A DNA stretch of 64,000 bases from Eubacterium sp. (lineage in GTDB: Bacteria > Bacillota > Clostridia > Lachnospirales > Lachnospiraceae), in assembly GCA_017430325.1 (NCBI GenBank), contig JAFRNE010000028.1, positions 1 through 64,000 on the forward strand. Direction: 5' to 3'. Positions 17,169 to 25,217 of this stretch are shown here, piece after piece. A model generated the notes under the pieces. The model searched no databases. It saw nothing but the letters and a program-made list of their open reading frames with translations, and was not told the origin of the DNA. Every line of letters begins with the position of its first letter. Positions within the stretch are counted from its first letter, which is position 1. The translations under genes were made by a program, and so were the position numbers.

Positions 17169-17990
17169 ATGAGATATGTATATACCTTACAAAAGTATAA
17201 GAAGAGGATGCAGCGCCAGCTTTATCAAAAGACGGCGTTGCTTGATCGTTATGCGTTAAAAGGGTATATAAGCAAAAAAATCATAGATGATAGAGAATAC
17301 AAATATCTTCAATACCACAACGAGGTTGGTGAATTGATATCTGTATTCCTCAATGATACCAATTATGAATTATTTTTGGAAGCCTCAAGGAGCAGGGAAC
17401 AGATAGAAAGACGTATCAAGTCTATAGCAGGCGCACTTGCCATGATGAAAAGTGTTCCAACTGTTGATGAAAATAACAATGATGAAAAAGGTATTTCAGG
17501 CAAGATATATGGTTTTCGTCTGCTTGATAAAAGTGTAGGGATAAGCAATGTATACCACGTGTTATATAGAATAGTTCCGAAAGAACAGCTTTCGGTATAT
17601 GAGATTGTGGGTACGTATAAAAAGAAAAAATATTGTATTCCGATGATTTATGTTAATGAAAGAATGGTCGGAAAGATAGATGAATATATGAAATATGCAG
17701 GTTATGCTATAGATGAGGCGGTTTCCAAAGATTATCCCAAAGAGGATGAGAGATCAACAAAAAAAATCCATGGTATTACCGGTGATGGTACAAAATACGT
17801 GGCCAGAAAAGTTAATGATAGATATGATGTTCGGTTCACGCATAAACAGAAAGAATTTAAAATAGAATATAAACCTGAAAAAGAATACACGTATTTGAGA
17901 AAACAGATATACCAGATGCACATAGAACGTCTTGTTGAAGATTATATCAATGAACAGAAACTGAATGAAGCGTTACGGAGGTTATCGTGA
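17169..17990 (+). CDS. Unknown protein coupled to a HipA-like kinase
   Basis: A 273-residue, Lys/Tyr-rich basic protein that I do not recognise. Residues 1-95 look helical and partly coiled-coil. A middle region (about 110-185) of alternating hydrophobic strands includes 'IYGFRLLDKSVGISNVYHVL' and 'SVYEIVGTYK'. The end is helical and highly charged. There is no membrane segment or obvious HTH. The last four bases overlap the next gene (GTGA), so the two are translated as a unit from a consensus promoter. By position it could be a substrate, adaptor or antitoxin of the HipA-like protein. That is inference from gene order only. Confidence 0.8.
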   Translation: MRYVYTLQKYKKRMQRQLYQKTALLDRYALKGYISKKIIDDREYKYLQYHNEVGELISVFLNDTNYELFLEASRSREQIERRIKSIAGALAMMKSVPTVDENNNDEKGISGKIYGFRLLDKSVGISNVYHVLYRIVPKEQLSVYEIVGTYKKKKYCIPMIYVNERMVGKIDEYMKYAGYAIDEAVSKDYPKEDERSTKKIHGITGDGTKYVARKVNDRYDVRFTHKQKEFKIEYKPEKEYTYLRKQIYQMHIERLVEDYINEQKLNEALRRLS

Positions 17991-19177
17991 ATATGGATAC
18001 ATTCATTTTACGGCAAAAAGATCATAACGTTGCGCTTCTGTTGATCGATAAGGACGGAGAGATACATAGCGGTAAACTGCTTGATGGGGTTAGAGCACCT
18101 CTTTGCAGTACTGATGATATAAGATCCGTATATAAATGGTGGAAGGACAGGGCAATTCCGGAAGGACGTGAGAGATTATCAGAGTTGCTTAAACAATTTG
18201 GCTGTATTAGTCCCAAAGAACTTTTGCTTAAAAACTTGGGACTCAGTCTGACAGATACTTACTGGATATGTCCTGAGTACTATGGTGAACTTGAGTTTAA
18301 AGATGTGAATCTATTTGAGCATGGAGGTGACTCTTTGGGCTTTCATGATGCCGAGGGACGCATACACTATGGTACTTCGCCTAATGCTGCTGTTGGTGGA
18401 TCGTTGGATAAAGAGGCGGTAAAGAAAGATGGGAACTGGTATCTTGAAAAACGCTTCAATAGTAAATATCCTGATGGCCAGCAGAATATAAATGAGGTGT
18501 TTGCCTCCAGAATAAGTGAACTCCAGGGATGGCGAGAATTTGTACCGTATTCAACTAAAGTCTCTGAACGAGGAGTGTGTGAGAAGGCAGTTTGTAAGTA
18601 TTTCACATCCATTAACGCAGAATTGATCTCAGCTTATGATATCACGGGTGGAAGCGGACTGAGAAAAGATTATAACACTGAAGAAGAGTTGGAACGATTT
18701 GTAGGTAGGTGTGTATCCGGGGGGCTTGATGAAGAATATGTGCGCCATTTTCTGGATTATATGATTGCGCTCGACTATATTACTACAAATTCTGACAGAC
18801 ACTGGCGGAATTTTGGATTATTGCGTGATCCGGAAAGTTTGAAATATATCTCATTTGCTCCGATATTTGATAATGGGAACTCAATGTTTTTTGATTCACC
18901 ATATGTGATGAAAAGAACGGCGCTGGTTAGGTTGAAAAATACAGGTTTGGCTGAATGGGAGATTGACAGGCTTAAGCTTATTAAAGATAAAAATGTTATT
19001 AAATATGATCTGCTTCCTTCGCCTGAAGAAGTAAAAAGTTTTTATATGGAATATGGACTGAATGAATATAGGGCAGACCAGATTAGCGAATCATATAATA
19101 ATAAACTTCAACTCTTTTCTGATTTCCAACATGGTGTTCGTATCAGCTTTGCTCACGAGATGGGTGATGACCTATAA
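17987..19177 (+). CDS. HipA-like (HipA_C fold) protein kinase
   Basis: A 396-residue protein (394 if it starts at the ATG 17993) with the HipA/PI-kinase-like catalytic pattern. 'DYITTNSDRHWRNFG' around residues 265-277 supplies the catalytic Asp270 and metal-ligand Asn275, and 'IFDNGNSMF' supplies the second metal Asp295. HipA kinases phosphorylate proteins such as aminoacyl-tRNA synthetases and can arrest growth. No HipB-type HTH partner is adjacent; the upstream gene is unrelated to HipB in appearance. GGAGG at 17977 serves either start. Toxin activity is possible but unproven. Base composition looks more AT-rich than neighbouring housekeeping genes. Confidence 0.82.
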   Translation: MNMDTFILRQKDHNVALLLIDKDGEIHSGKLLDGVRAPLCSTDDIRSVYKWWKDRAIPEGRERLSELLKQFGCISPKELLLKNLGLSLTDTYWICPEYYGELEFKDVNLFEHGGDSLGFHDAEGRIHYGTSPNAAVGGSLDKEAVKKDGNWYLEKRFNSKYPDGQQNINEVFASRISELQGWREFVPYSTKVSERGVCEKAVCKYFTSINAELISAYDITGGSGLRKDYNTEEELERFVGRCVSGGLDEEYVRHFLDYMIALDYITTNSDRHWRNFGLLRDPESLKYISFAPIFDNGNSMFFDSPYVMKRTALVRLKNTGLAEWEIDRLKLIKDKNVIKYDLLPSPEEVKSFYMEYGLNEYRADQISESYNNKLQLFSDFQHGVRISFAHEMGDDL

Positions 19178-19216
19178 ATACGGTCGGAAAATGTTGATAA
19201 ACAAACAAAAATCCCC

Positions 19217-19245
19217 TTGACTTACGTATACCCATATGCTAATAT
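19217..19245 (+). promoter_or_regulatory. Promoter-like sequence directly before a terminator
   Basis: TTGACT, a 17 bp spacer and TAATAT. Transcription would start near 19252, inside or just before the terminator at 19257, giving at most a very short RNA unless it reads through to rpmG. Confidence 0.4.
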
Positions 19246-19256
19246 GATTCCTGCGT

Positions 19257-19276
19257 AAGCCTTCGGGGCTTTTTTT
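19257..19276 (+). terminator. Intrinsic terminator after the HipA-like operon
   Basis: A short GC-rich stem AAGCC/GGCTT (19257-19261 with 19267-19271) closed by a TTCGG loop and followed by T7. Confidence 0.65.
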
Positions 19277-19397
19277 GTTGTGCTACCAGCAAATATATAG
19301 CCCGGCATATGAAGTGGTGAAAATAAAGCATCCCCAACAATGCATTTCGCCCATTAGTTGTGCGTAACTAGTATATAGTCTGCCCGATACAGACGTG

Positions 19398-19427
19398 TTG
19401 AAAGAAGGGCAGATATACCCGTATTAT
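19398..19427 (+). promoter_or_regulatory. Candidate promoter of rpmG-secE-nusG-rplKA
   Basis: TTGAAA, an 18 bp spacer and TATTAT. It would give an untranslated leader of about 105 bases before rpmG. Confidence 0.5.
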
Positions 19428-19454
19428 ACAGTTACATTTTGAAGTAAGAGTTGA

Positions 19455-19515
19455 TCGACCGGGGACCCTGAGGGGTTCGGGCGGTACTGCACGAGGTTTC
19501 TTGTGCAGCAGTATC
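19455..19515 (+). promoter_or_regulatory. Structured leader of rpmG operon
   Basis: Two hairpins can form: an ACCC/GGGT stem near 19465-19476, and a 9 bp stem (19487-19495 with 19500-19508). No T tract follows, so this is not a terminator. It may be an untranslated control region, but no ribosomal-protein-binding motif is recognised and it is not a tRNA. Confidence 0.4.
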
Positions 19516-19538
19516 AAAATAGTATGGAGGTATAGATC

Positions 19539-19688
19539 ATGCGTGTTAAGATTACATTGGCATGTACGGAATGCAAGCAGCGTAATTACAATATGACTAA
19601 GGAGAAGAAGAATCATCCTGAAAGACTTGAGACAAAGAAGTATTGTAAGTTCTGCAAGGCGCACACAACTCATAAGGAAACAAAGTAA
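19539..19688 (+). CDS. rpmG: 50S ribosomal protein L33, zinc form
   Basis: A 49-residue ribosomal protein beginning M-R-V-K-I-T-L and carrying two Cys pairs, C-T-E-C and C-K-F-C. This is the zinc-binding (C+) form of L33; a C- paralogue used under zinc limitation often exists elsewhere. GGAGG lies 7 bp before the ATG. secE follows after 24 bp, the usual bacterial arrangement. Confidence 0.96.
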   Translation: MRVKITLACTECKQRNYNMTKEKKNHPERLETKKYCKFCKAHTTHKETK

Positions 19689-19712
19689 TTTATTTACGGA
19701 ACGGAGTTAAGA

Positions 19713-19919
19713 ATGGCAGATAAGAAAGAAAATACACCTGCACTTAAGAGAAGCTGGTTCCAGGAGCTCAAGGCCGAGTTCGGAAAGATCACATGGCCGA
19801 CAAAGAAGAATCTCTTCAGACAGTCGGTAGCAGTTATTGTAGTAGCTGTGCTTTTAGGCGTTATGATCGTATTACTTGATTACCTTATCACATTCGGTTT
19901 AGGGTATATACTTGTATAG
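19713..19919 (+). CDS. secE: Preprotein translocase subunit SecE
   Basis: A 68-residue single-span membrane protein, the short Gram-positive type of SecE that clamps SecY in the general secretion channel. An N-terminal cytoplasmic segment contains the conserved 'ELKAEFGKITWPTKKNL', followed by one transmembrane helix (about 36-62, 'SVAVIVVAVLLGVMIVLLDY'). It lies between rpmG and nusG with short spacers. Confidence 0.96.
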   Translation: MADKKENTPALKRSWFQELKAEFGKITWPTKKNLFRQSVAVIVVAVLLGVMIVLLDYLITFGLGYILV

Positions 19920-19930
19920 GCGGTGAGAAT

Positions 19931-20527
19931 ATGGCAGATATAAACAACGAAGAAGCAGTTGAAGTACCTGTTAGGACATCGACCAGTTTTAAGCAGGTTG
20001 AGGATACTGAGCCTCACTGGTACGTAGTACATACATATTCCGGTTATGAGAACAAGGTCAAGGCCGATATTGAGAAGACCATTGAGAACAGAAAACTTCA
20101 GGGACAGATGCTTGAGGTTATGGTTCCTCTTCAGGATGTTGTCGAGACTAAGTCTAACGGCGAGAAGAAGACTGTTTCCAAGAAGCTTTTCCCGGGTTAC
20201 GTACTCGTTCACATGATCAAGAATGACGTTACATGGTACGTTGTTCGTAATACAAGAGGTGTTACCGGCTTTGTAGGACCGGGATCAGAGCCAGTTCCGC
20301 TTACAGAAGCAGAGATGAGAAAGCTTGGTGTTAAGACACCTGATGAGGTATTTGATATTGACGTTGAAGTAGGAGATGCTATCAAGGTTATATCAGGAGC
20401 CTGGGAAGGTACAGAAGGAAATATCAAGAGTATCAACGCAGGTAAGCAGACGGTTACAATTGATGTGGACATCTTCGGCAGAACAACTTCTGTTGAGATC
20501 AGTCTGGGTGACATTGAAAAATTTTAA
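19931..20527 (+). CDS. nusG: Transcription antitermination/pausing factor NusG
   Basis: A 198-residue cytoplasmic factor that binds RNA polymerase and links it to ribosome or Rho. The NGN domain starts with 'HWYVVHTYSGYENKVKADIE' and includes 'LFPGYVLVHM' and 'TRGVTGFVG'. The C-terminal KOW domain includes 'VISGAWEGTEGNIKSIN'. An extra acidic stretch of about 30 residues precedes the NGN core. The start lies 12 bp after secE and rplK follows. Confidence 0.96.
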   Translation: MADINNEEAVEVPVRTSTSFKQVEDTEPHWYVVHTYSGYENKVKADIEKTIENRKLQGQMLEVMVPLQDVVETKSNGEKKTVSKKLFPGYVLVHMIKNDVTWYVVRNTRGVTGFVGPGSEPVPLTEAEMRKLGVKTPDEVFDIDVEVGDAIKVISGAWEGTEGNIKSINAGKQTVTIDVDIFGRTTSVEISLGDIEKF

Positions 20528-20608
20528 AAATAGCCTGAAAAGGCATAAAATGTGGAAGGGATACTGAGACAGTATTCCGCTAATACCACTTATAGGAGGT
20601 ACGCTAAA

Positions 20609-21034
20609 ATGGCGAAGAAAGTAACAGGATACATTAAATTACAGATACCTGCAGGCAAGGCAACTCCGGCACCACCTGTCGGACCAGCACTTGGTCAGCA
20701 CGGTGTAAACATCGTACAGTTTACAAAGGAATTCAATGCGAAGACAGCTGATATGGGCGATACTATCATTCCGGTAGTTATCACAGTTTATGCTGACAGA
20801 AGCTTCAGCTTCATCACAAAGACCCCACCTGCTGCCGTTCTTCTTAAGCAGGCTTGCAACCTCAAGTCAGGTTCAGGAAAGCCTAACAAGGATAAGGTTG
20901 CTAAGATCTCTAAGGATAAGATCAGAGAGATCGCTGAGAAGAAGATGCCAGATCTGAATGCCGGTTCTATCGAGGCTGCTATGAGCATGATCGCAGGAAC
21001 TGCACGTTCAATGGGTATCGTTGTAGAAGATTAA
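20609..21034 (+). CDS. rplK: 50S ribosomal protein L11
   Basis: A 141-residue ribosomal protein of the GTPase-associated centre with the typical start M-A-K-K-V-T-G-Y, the Pro-rich '[15 protein letters not shown]' segment, and the C-terminal RNA-binding region ending '[12 protein letters not shown]'. The ATG at 20609 is preferred to the upstream frame opening because AGGAGG lies 9 bp before it and the protein then has the family length. Confidence 0.97.
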   Translation: MAKKVTGYIKLQIPAGKATPAPPVGPALGQHGVNIVQFTKEFNAKTADMGDTIIPVVITVYADRSFSFITKTPPAAVLLKQACNLKSGSGKPNKDKVAKISKDKIREIAEKKMPDLNAGSIEAAMSMIAGTARSMGIVVED

Positions 21035-21095
21035 TCGCAAAATAAATTAGAGTGGAAGAGAGTTATCTCTCGATAAAACCACAGGAGGATTCGTA

Positions 21096-21794
21096 ATGAA
21101 AAAAGGTAAAAGATATCAGGAAGCTGTAAAGCTTGTAGAGAAGACAAAATTATATGATCTTGATGAGGCTGTTGCTATACTCAAGAAGTCAGCAAGCGCT
21201 AAGTTTGATGAGACAATCGAGGCTCACGTAAGACTTGGTGTTGATGGACGTCATGCAGATCAGCAGGTGCGTGGTGCCGTTGTTCTTCCTCACGGAACAG
21301 GTAAGACTGTTAAGGTTCTCGTTTTCGCTAAGGGTGACAATGTAGATAAGGCACTTGCTGCAGGCGCTGATTACGCAGGTGGTGACGAGCTCGTTCCAAA
21401 GATCCAGAATGAAGGATGGCTTGATTTCGACGTAGTTATCGCTACTCCAGACATGATGGGCGTTGTTGGACGTCTCGGACGTGTTCTCGGTCCTAAGGGA
21501 CTTATGCCAAATCCAAAGGCTGGTACAGTTACAATGGACGTTGTAAAGGCTATTGAGGATGTTAAGGCTGGTAAGATTGAGTACAGACTTGACAAGGCAA
21601 ACATCATCCACGTTCCAGTTGGTAAGGCTTCTTTCTCAGAGGCAGATATCGCTGACAACTTCAGTGCTCTTATGGGCGCTCTTATCAAGGCTAAGCCATC
21701 AGCTGCAAAGGGACAGTATCTTAAGAGTGTAACAATCACTTCTACAATGGGCCCTGGAATCAAGCTTAACCCTGTTAAGTTCTCAGACAAATAA
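21096..21794 (+). CDS. rplA: 50S ribosomal protein L1
   Basis: A 232-residue primary rRNA-binding protein of the L1 stalk and often a translational repressor of its own operon. Signatures are '[15 protein letters not shown]', '[32 protein letters not shown]'-type spacing in the middle, and 'GPGIKLNPV' at the end. AGGAGG precedes the ATG. A strong terminator follows within 30 bp; rplJ, rplL and rpoB, which follow in many bacteria, are absent here. Confidence 0.97.
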   Translation: MKKGKRYQEAVKLVEKTKLYDLDEAVAILKKSASAKFDETIEAHVRLGVDGRHADQQVRGAVVLPHGTGKTVKVLVFAKGDNVDKALAAGADYAGGDELVPKIQNEGWLDFDVVIATPDMMGVVGRLGRVLGPKGLMPNPKAGTVTMDVVKAIEDVKAGKIEYRLDKANIIHVPVGKASFSEADIADNFSALMGALIKAKPSAAKGQYLKSVTITSTMGPGIKLNPVKFSDK

Positions 21795-21820
21795 TTGGTC
21801 TGGATCAGAATAGATAAATA

Positions 21821-21868
21821 AAAGATCTCATTTTTCGCAAGTCGGGAAATGGGGTCTTTTATTTATAT
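21821..21868 (+). terminator. rplA operon terminator
   Basis: A long stem (21821-21836 with 21849-21864, containing G.T pairs) followed by a T-rich tract. Confidence 0.75.
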
Positions 21869-21875
21869 TTTTATA

Positions 21876-21904
21876 TTGATTTTACTCTTGTATTTTAGTA
21901 CAAT
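21876..21904 (+). promoter_or_regulatory. Promoter of the carrier-protein cluster
   Basis: TTGATT, a 17 bp spacer and TACAAT, 60 bp before the carrier-protein start. Confidence 0.55.
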
Positions 21905-21964
21905 AAAGCTATGAAAAATTGTATATAATAGCTAAAAAATAATGTATGGAAGGGGAGCGAATAA

Positions 21965-22219
21965 ATGGAAAAAGAACAAGTCGAGATGGAACTTAAAGAA
22001 CTTATAGGCGAAGTAATGCCGGAGATCGAAGACGTGGATTTCAGCAAGGATATTGAGCAGGAATATGGGGTTAACTCAATATCTATCATCAAGCTGATCG
22101 TAGCGGCTGAGCATAAATTTAATGTAGAGTTCACAGACTATGAATTAGCTTTGGATAATTATTCTACATTCCAGAATTTCGCTGATCTGCTTAGCAAGAA
22201 GCTCGATGATCTTGACTAA
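21965..22219 (+). CDS. Acyl/peptidyl carrier protein
   Basis: An 84-residue acidic four-helix carrier protein. Ser38 in 'YGVNSISIIKL' aligns with the phosphopantetheine-attachment Ser of the usual DSL motif, here N-S-I, which marks it as a divergent carrier rather than the fatty-acid AcpP. A phosphopantetheinyl transferase gene lies 1.3 kb downstream with one gene between. No synthase modules or adenylation domain are in the window, so the loaded acyl or aminoacyl group is unknown. Confidence 0.88.
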   Translation: MEKEQVEMELKELIGEVMPEIEDVDFSKDIEQEYGVNSISIIKLIVAAEHKFNVEFTDYELALDNYSTFQNFADLLSKKLDDLD

Positions 22220-22239
22220 TATGGAGGAGGCATAAGAAT

Positions 22240-23301
22240 ATGGCAAATATCAAAAAATTACCGGTTACTTACCCTATGATCACCTCGTGGCAGTGGCATG
22301 CTACACTTTTCTCAATCCTTTCGGATGATGATAATGCAAAAAAGTGGATATTCAGTAACTATATACAGTTAAGATGCTATAATATCCAGGAGATATTTAC
22401 TGGTGATGATATGCTCCTTGCAGATATTATGCCGGGAAGCAGCTCACTTAAGGAATGTCCTTATCTCATCACATCGATCATGACAAAGCAGCAGATCGAG
22501 AGCTACACAGGAAATATCATTGATTTCATCATCAAGACTATCGATCTTGACGGATATATCTATGGTGTATTTGATGAGGCAAGAATCCTCAGTGATTATG
22601 ATGTTGATTACAAGTTCCCTCATGAGCTTTTCATCTATGGCTATAACATGGACGAGGAAGTATTCTATGTAGGCGACTTCACATTCAAGGATCATTATTC
22701 ATACAATACTGTTTCCTTCGCAGATATCGAGAAGGGCTACAGTGTTATTTCAGCCGGTGAAGATCATATGTTCAAGGATGACTATAAGGGAACAAGAGGT
22801 CTTTATGTTATCTTCAAGAACAGTGATACACCTTACTATGATGTTGATCTTTCATACATCAGAGATACACTTCGTGAGTATCTTAACTCAATGGATTCTA
22901 AGAACCATTTCAGAATGATGAGAAACAGATTCACGGATACAACTTTCGGAATCAATGTTTATGATCGCGTTCTTAACAGAATAAATGAGCAGACATCAAA
23001 GGATGAGCCTGACTTCGATATCAGAGCGCTTCATCTTATGTATGATCACAAGGTGCTTATGTATGAGAGAATCAAATATCTCATGGCAAACGGATATCTT
23101 GATTACAATGAAGATATCCTCAAGTCTTATTCTGTAGTAGTTAAGAATATGCTTGCTGCACGTAATCTTCTTATCAAGATCTCTATCAACGGTAATGTTG
23201 GTGAGGCACAGAAGTTTAAATCATACTTCGCAATAGCTAAAGAGAAAGAGCTTGGCGTTCTTCTTGAGATTCTTGCAGAGCTCGACAGAAAACTCAGCTA
23301 A
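22240..23301 (+). CDS. BtrH/C39-like protein next to a carrier protein
   Basis: A 353-residue soluble protein. Residues 10-175 have the strand-helix rhythm of the BtrH-N/C39 papain-like fold: 'TSWQWHATLFSILS' at the N-terminal helix, then 'HELFIYGYNMDEEVFYVGDF', which resembles the catalytic-His strand of that fold. The rest is helical. BtrH is the acyltransferase that moves an acyl group from its carrier protein in butirosin synthesis, so a partner role with the carrier gene 20 bp upstream would make sense. However, no Cys is found at the expected N-terminal catalytic place, so it may be inactive or use another residue. The fold assignment is my inference. Confidence 0.55.
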   Translation: MANIKKLPVTYPMITSWQWHATLFSILSDDDNAKKWIFSNYIQLRCYNIQEIFTGDDMLLADIMPGSSSLKECPYLITSIMTKQQIESYTGNIIDFIIKTIDLDGYIYGVFDEARILSDYDVDYKFPHELFIYGYNMDEEVFYVGDFTFKDHYSYNTVSFADIEKGYSVISAGEDHMFKDDYKGTRGLYVIFKNSDTPYYDVDLSYIRDTLREYLNSMDSKNHFRMMRNRFTDTTFGINVYDRVLNRINEQTSKDEPDFDIRALHLMYDHKVLMYERIKYLMANGYLDYNEDILKSYSVVVKNMLAARNLLIKISINGNVGEAQKFKSYFAIAKEKELGVLLEILAELDRKLS

Positions 23302-23320
23302 TAACAAATAATATGTGATG

Positions 23321-23350
23321 CAGACCGGGAGCCTTCTCGGTCTGTACTCT
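23321..23350 (+). terminator. Hairpin after the BtrH-like gene
   Basis: A 9-11 bp GC-rich stem (23321-23331 with 23336-23344) with a short loop and a weak T-rich tail. Confidence 0.5.
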
Positions 23351-23391
23351 TGTTAGGGGGATGATTTTTCTGTGATCAGGCGGATCATGCG

Positions 23392-23463
23392 GTGGAGTCC
23401 TGCGTGATATAAAACATCGTCGGGTGGAATGCTGCGTGATATAAAACATCGTCGGGTGGAATG
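23392..23463 (+). repeat. Tandem 32 bp repeat, 2.25 copies
   Basis: Units at 23392-23423 and 23424-23455 differ at about three bases (the GTGGAGTCC/GTGGAATGC part); a third copy of 8 bases (23456-23463) ends on the first possible ATG of the phosphopantetheinyl transferase gene. The common core is 'TGCGTGATATAAAACATCGT'. Confidence 0.9.
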
Positions 23464-23481
23464 TGGATTATCGGAGACCAA

Positions 23482-24255
23482 ATGGATACGAAAATATATA
23501 TTTACAGGATTGAAAAAGAATATATAGAAGAGCATCTTGATGAGATAGCTTCAGCACTTCCGGAGTGGAGGAGAAAAAAGATCGAGAAGCTCCGTCGGAT
23601 TGACAGTAAGGTGGTTTCTGCTGCGGCAGGAAGCCTTCTTTATCATGTCCTGGATAAGGAGTACGGGATCAACCCTGAGGAACTTGATATAAAAGAAGGA
23701 ACCAAGGGGAAACCTGAAAGTGATAAGCTGTTCTTTAATATTTCTCATTCCGGAGAATATATAGCACTGGCGGTTTCGGATAAAAATATCGGTGTTGATA
23801 TAGAATACAAGGATGACCGTGGTGGACGGATAGCAAAACGTTTCTTTACGGAAGAGGAGATACGGTTTATTTCGGAAGAAGGATTAGGTGAAGAATCAAT
23901 TAAAGGAGACAGTGGCATGGTGGGATATGCTGCCGATGCTGAATCTGCTGAAAGGGTAGATGGCGGCGCAGAGACTCAGAAGAGGTTCCGGAAGATATGG
24001 ACCATGAAGGAGAGCTGCATCAAGCTTCTGGGGGCCGGGCTCTCGATACCGCTGAACAAGATACCGGTGGATCCGATAGAGTGTACCGCTGATGTGTCGG
24101 GCTTTCCTGAATATAAAATGGATAAAGTGCATTTTATGTGCTTTGATTTTACGGGGGAGGACGAAAAAGGCTATTCTGTATCGGTTTGTACGGAAAATAT
24201 CCTAAAAAATGCGGTAAAATATATACAATATTATGGATGTATATTTTCTGAATAA
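23482..24255 (+). CDS. 4'-phosphopantetheinyl transferase, Sfp type
   Basis: A 257-residue Sfp-type enzyme that moves phosphopantetheine from CoA to a carrier-protein Ser. Motifs in order: 'LFFNISHSGEYIALAVSD' near residue 90, 'IGVDIEYKD' near 110 (metal-binding D and E), and 'IWTMKESCIKLLG' near 180. A Glu/Gly-rich insertion of about 35 residues lies between the last two. The ATG at 23482 has GGAG 5 bp upstream; the ATG at 23461 lies in the tandem repeat and lacks a good site. It is probably the activator of the carrier protein upstream, given the clustering. Confidence 0.9.
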   Translation: MDTKIYIYRIEKEYIEEHLDEIASALPEWRRKKIEKLRRIDSKVVSAAAGSLLYHVLDKEYGINPEELDIKEGTKGKPESDKLFFNISHSGEYIALAVSDKNIGVDIEYKDDRGGRIAKRFFTEEEIRFISEEGLGEESIKGDSGMVGYAADAESAERVDGGAETQKRFRKIWTMKESCIKLLGAGLSIPLNKIPVDPIECTADVSGFPEYKMDKVHFMCFDFTGEDEKGYSVSVCTENILKNAVKYIQYYGCIFSE

Positions 24256-24385
24256 ATGTTATAATTAATATACTGGAAGTATATGTTTATGCGCCGCGAT
24301 GATGTCGGCAAAGCATGATATTTCCTAATGATTCAGACAAATGATCAAAATGATATTATTGATATAGAAAAGAGAGAAGATTGTA

Positions 24386-25015
24386 ATGAAAGATGCAGCC
24401 GGAAAAACTAAAAAATACAATACGGGAACATACATTATCGGTATGTCTGTATTTTTTGTGATCATGGTTCTGGTTGTTATTATTGATTTCAACAGACTCT
24501 TTGTTAAACCTGAGAATCTGAACAGTATAGTGAAAAAAGGCGGCAAACCTCACGTTGGTGATTATGTGTCAGTTGAGGTCGCTATGTATGATGATCCTAT
24601 GGCTTATGCAGAGGCTGATTATAATCTGTATGGTGTTATCCCATCGGGTAAGGAGTATTATTACATATTCAAGCTTGATAACGGTGCTTATATATCACTT
24701 TCTGTAAGAAAGGATGTTGCGGATAAGTTGGAGGGCTTCTCAAATGGCAAGGCCCGCGGAACAGTTACCGTAACCGGAGAAGTAGAAAAGCTGAATGATA
24801 ATATTCAGAGCTATTATACAAAGACTCTCGGTTATTTCGGAGTTGGCGACGAAGGAGCTACAACAGTTTATAATCTTACGATCGATGCTACGGATTCAGT
24901 TCTTTCAGCTTGGATAATCATAATCGTCTCTCTGATATTTATGCTTGTATTTGCATTTATGTTTGTCAGAGCTATCAACTTCAAGAAAAGAATGGCGGAA
25001 GAGGAAGAACAGTGA
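24386..25015 (+). CDS. Two-span membrane protein, unknown
   Basis: A 209-residue protein with hydrophobic helices at about 16-36 ('VFFVIMVLVVIIDF') and 176-200 ('AWIIIIVSLIFMLVFAFMF'). They enclose a domain of about 135 residues that is probably extracytoplasmic, and a short charged tail lies inside. The enclosed domain is strand-rich with 'GTVTVTGEVEKL', reminiscent of an OB-like barrel, but no family is recognised. A terminator follows the stop. It is on the same strand as the carrier-protein cluster 130 bp upstream; membership in it is uncertain. Confidence 0.82.
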   Translation: MKDAAGKTKKYNTGTYIIGMSVFFVIMVLVVIIDFNRLFVKPENLNSIVKKGGKPHVGDYVSVEVAMYDDPMAYAEADYNLYGVIPSGKEYYYIFKLDNGAYISLSVRKDVADKLEGFSNGKARGTVTVTGEVEKLNDNIQSYYTKTLGYFGVGDEGATTVYNLTIDATDSVLSAWIIIIVSLIFMLVFAFMFVRAINFKKRMAEEEEQ

Positions 25016-25030
25016 TAAGCAGTATTTAAC

Positions 25031-25078
25031 CGACCACCAATAGTTAGACTAAAACTAATTATTGATGGTCGTTTTTAT
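25031..25078 (+). terminator. Terminator after the two-span membrane protein gene
   Basis: A 12 bp stem with one mismatch (25031-25042 with 25060-25071) and TTTTTAT. Confidence 0.8.
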
Positions 25079-25217
25079 ATGTTGCGCTTTTGTTATGCCT
25101 GCTAATGTAGAATGAACATGTTGAACATAGATAATAGCGTACTGCGGTACGATCACCGTATACCGCGATGATGATAGAGATAAAGTGTTTTGACGAAAGC
25201 TGCAAAGGAGAGATAAT

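Noticed and set aside
19441-19520. tRNA gene before rpmG
   Set aside because: The hairpins do not form a cloverleaf and no T arm (GGTTCGAATCC type) is present.
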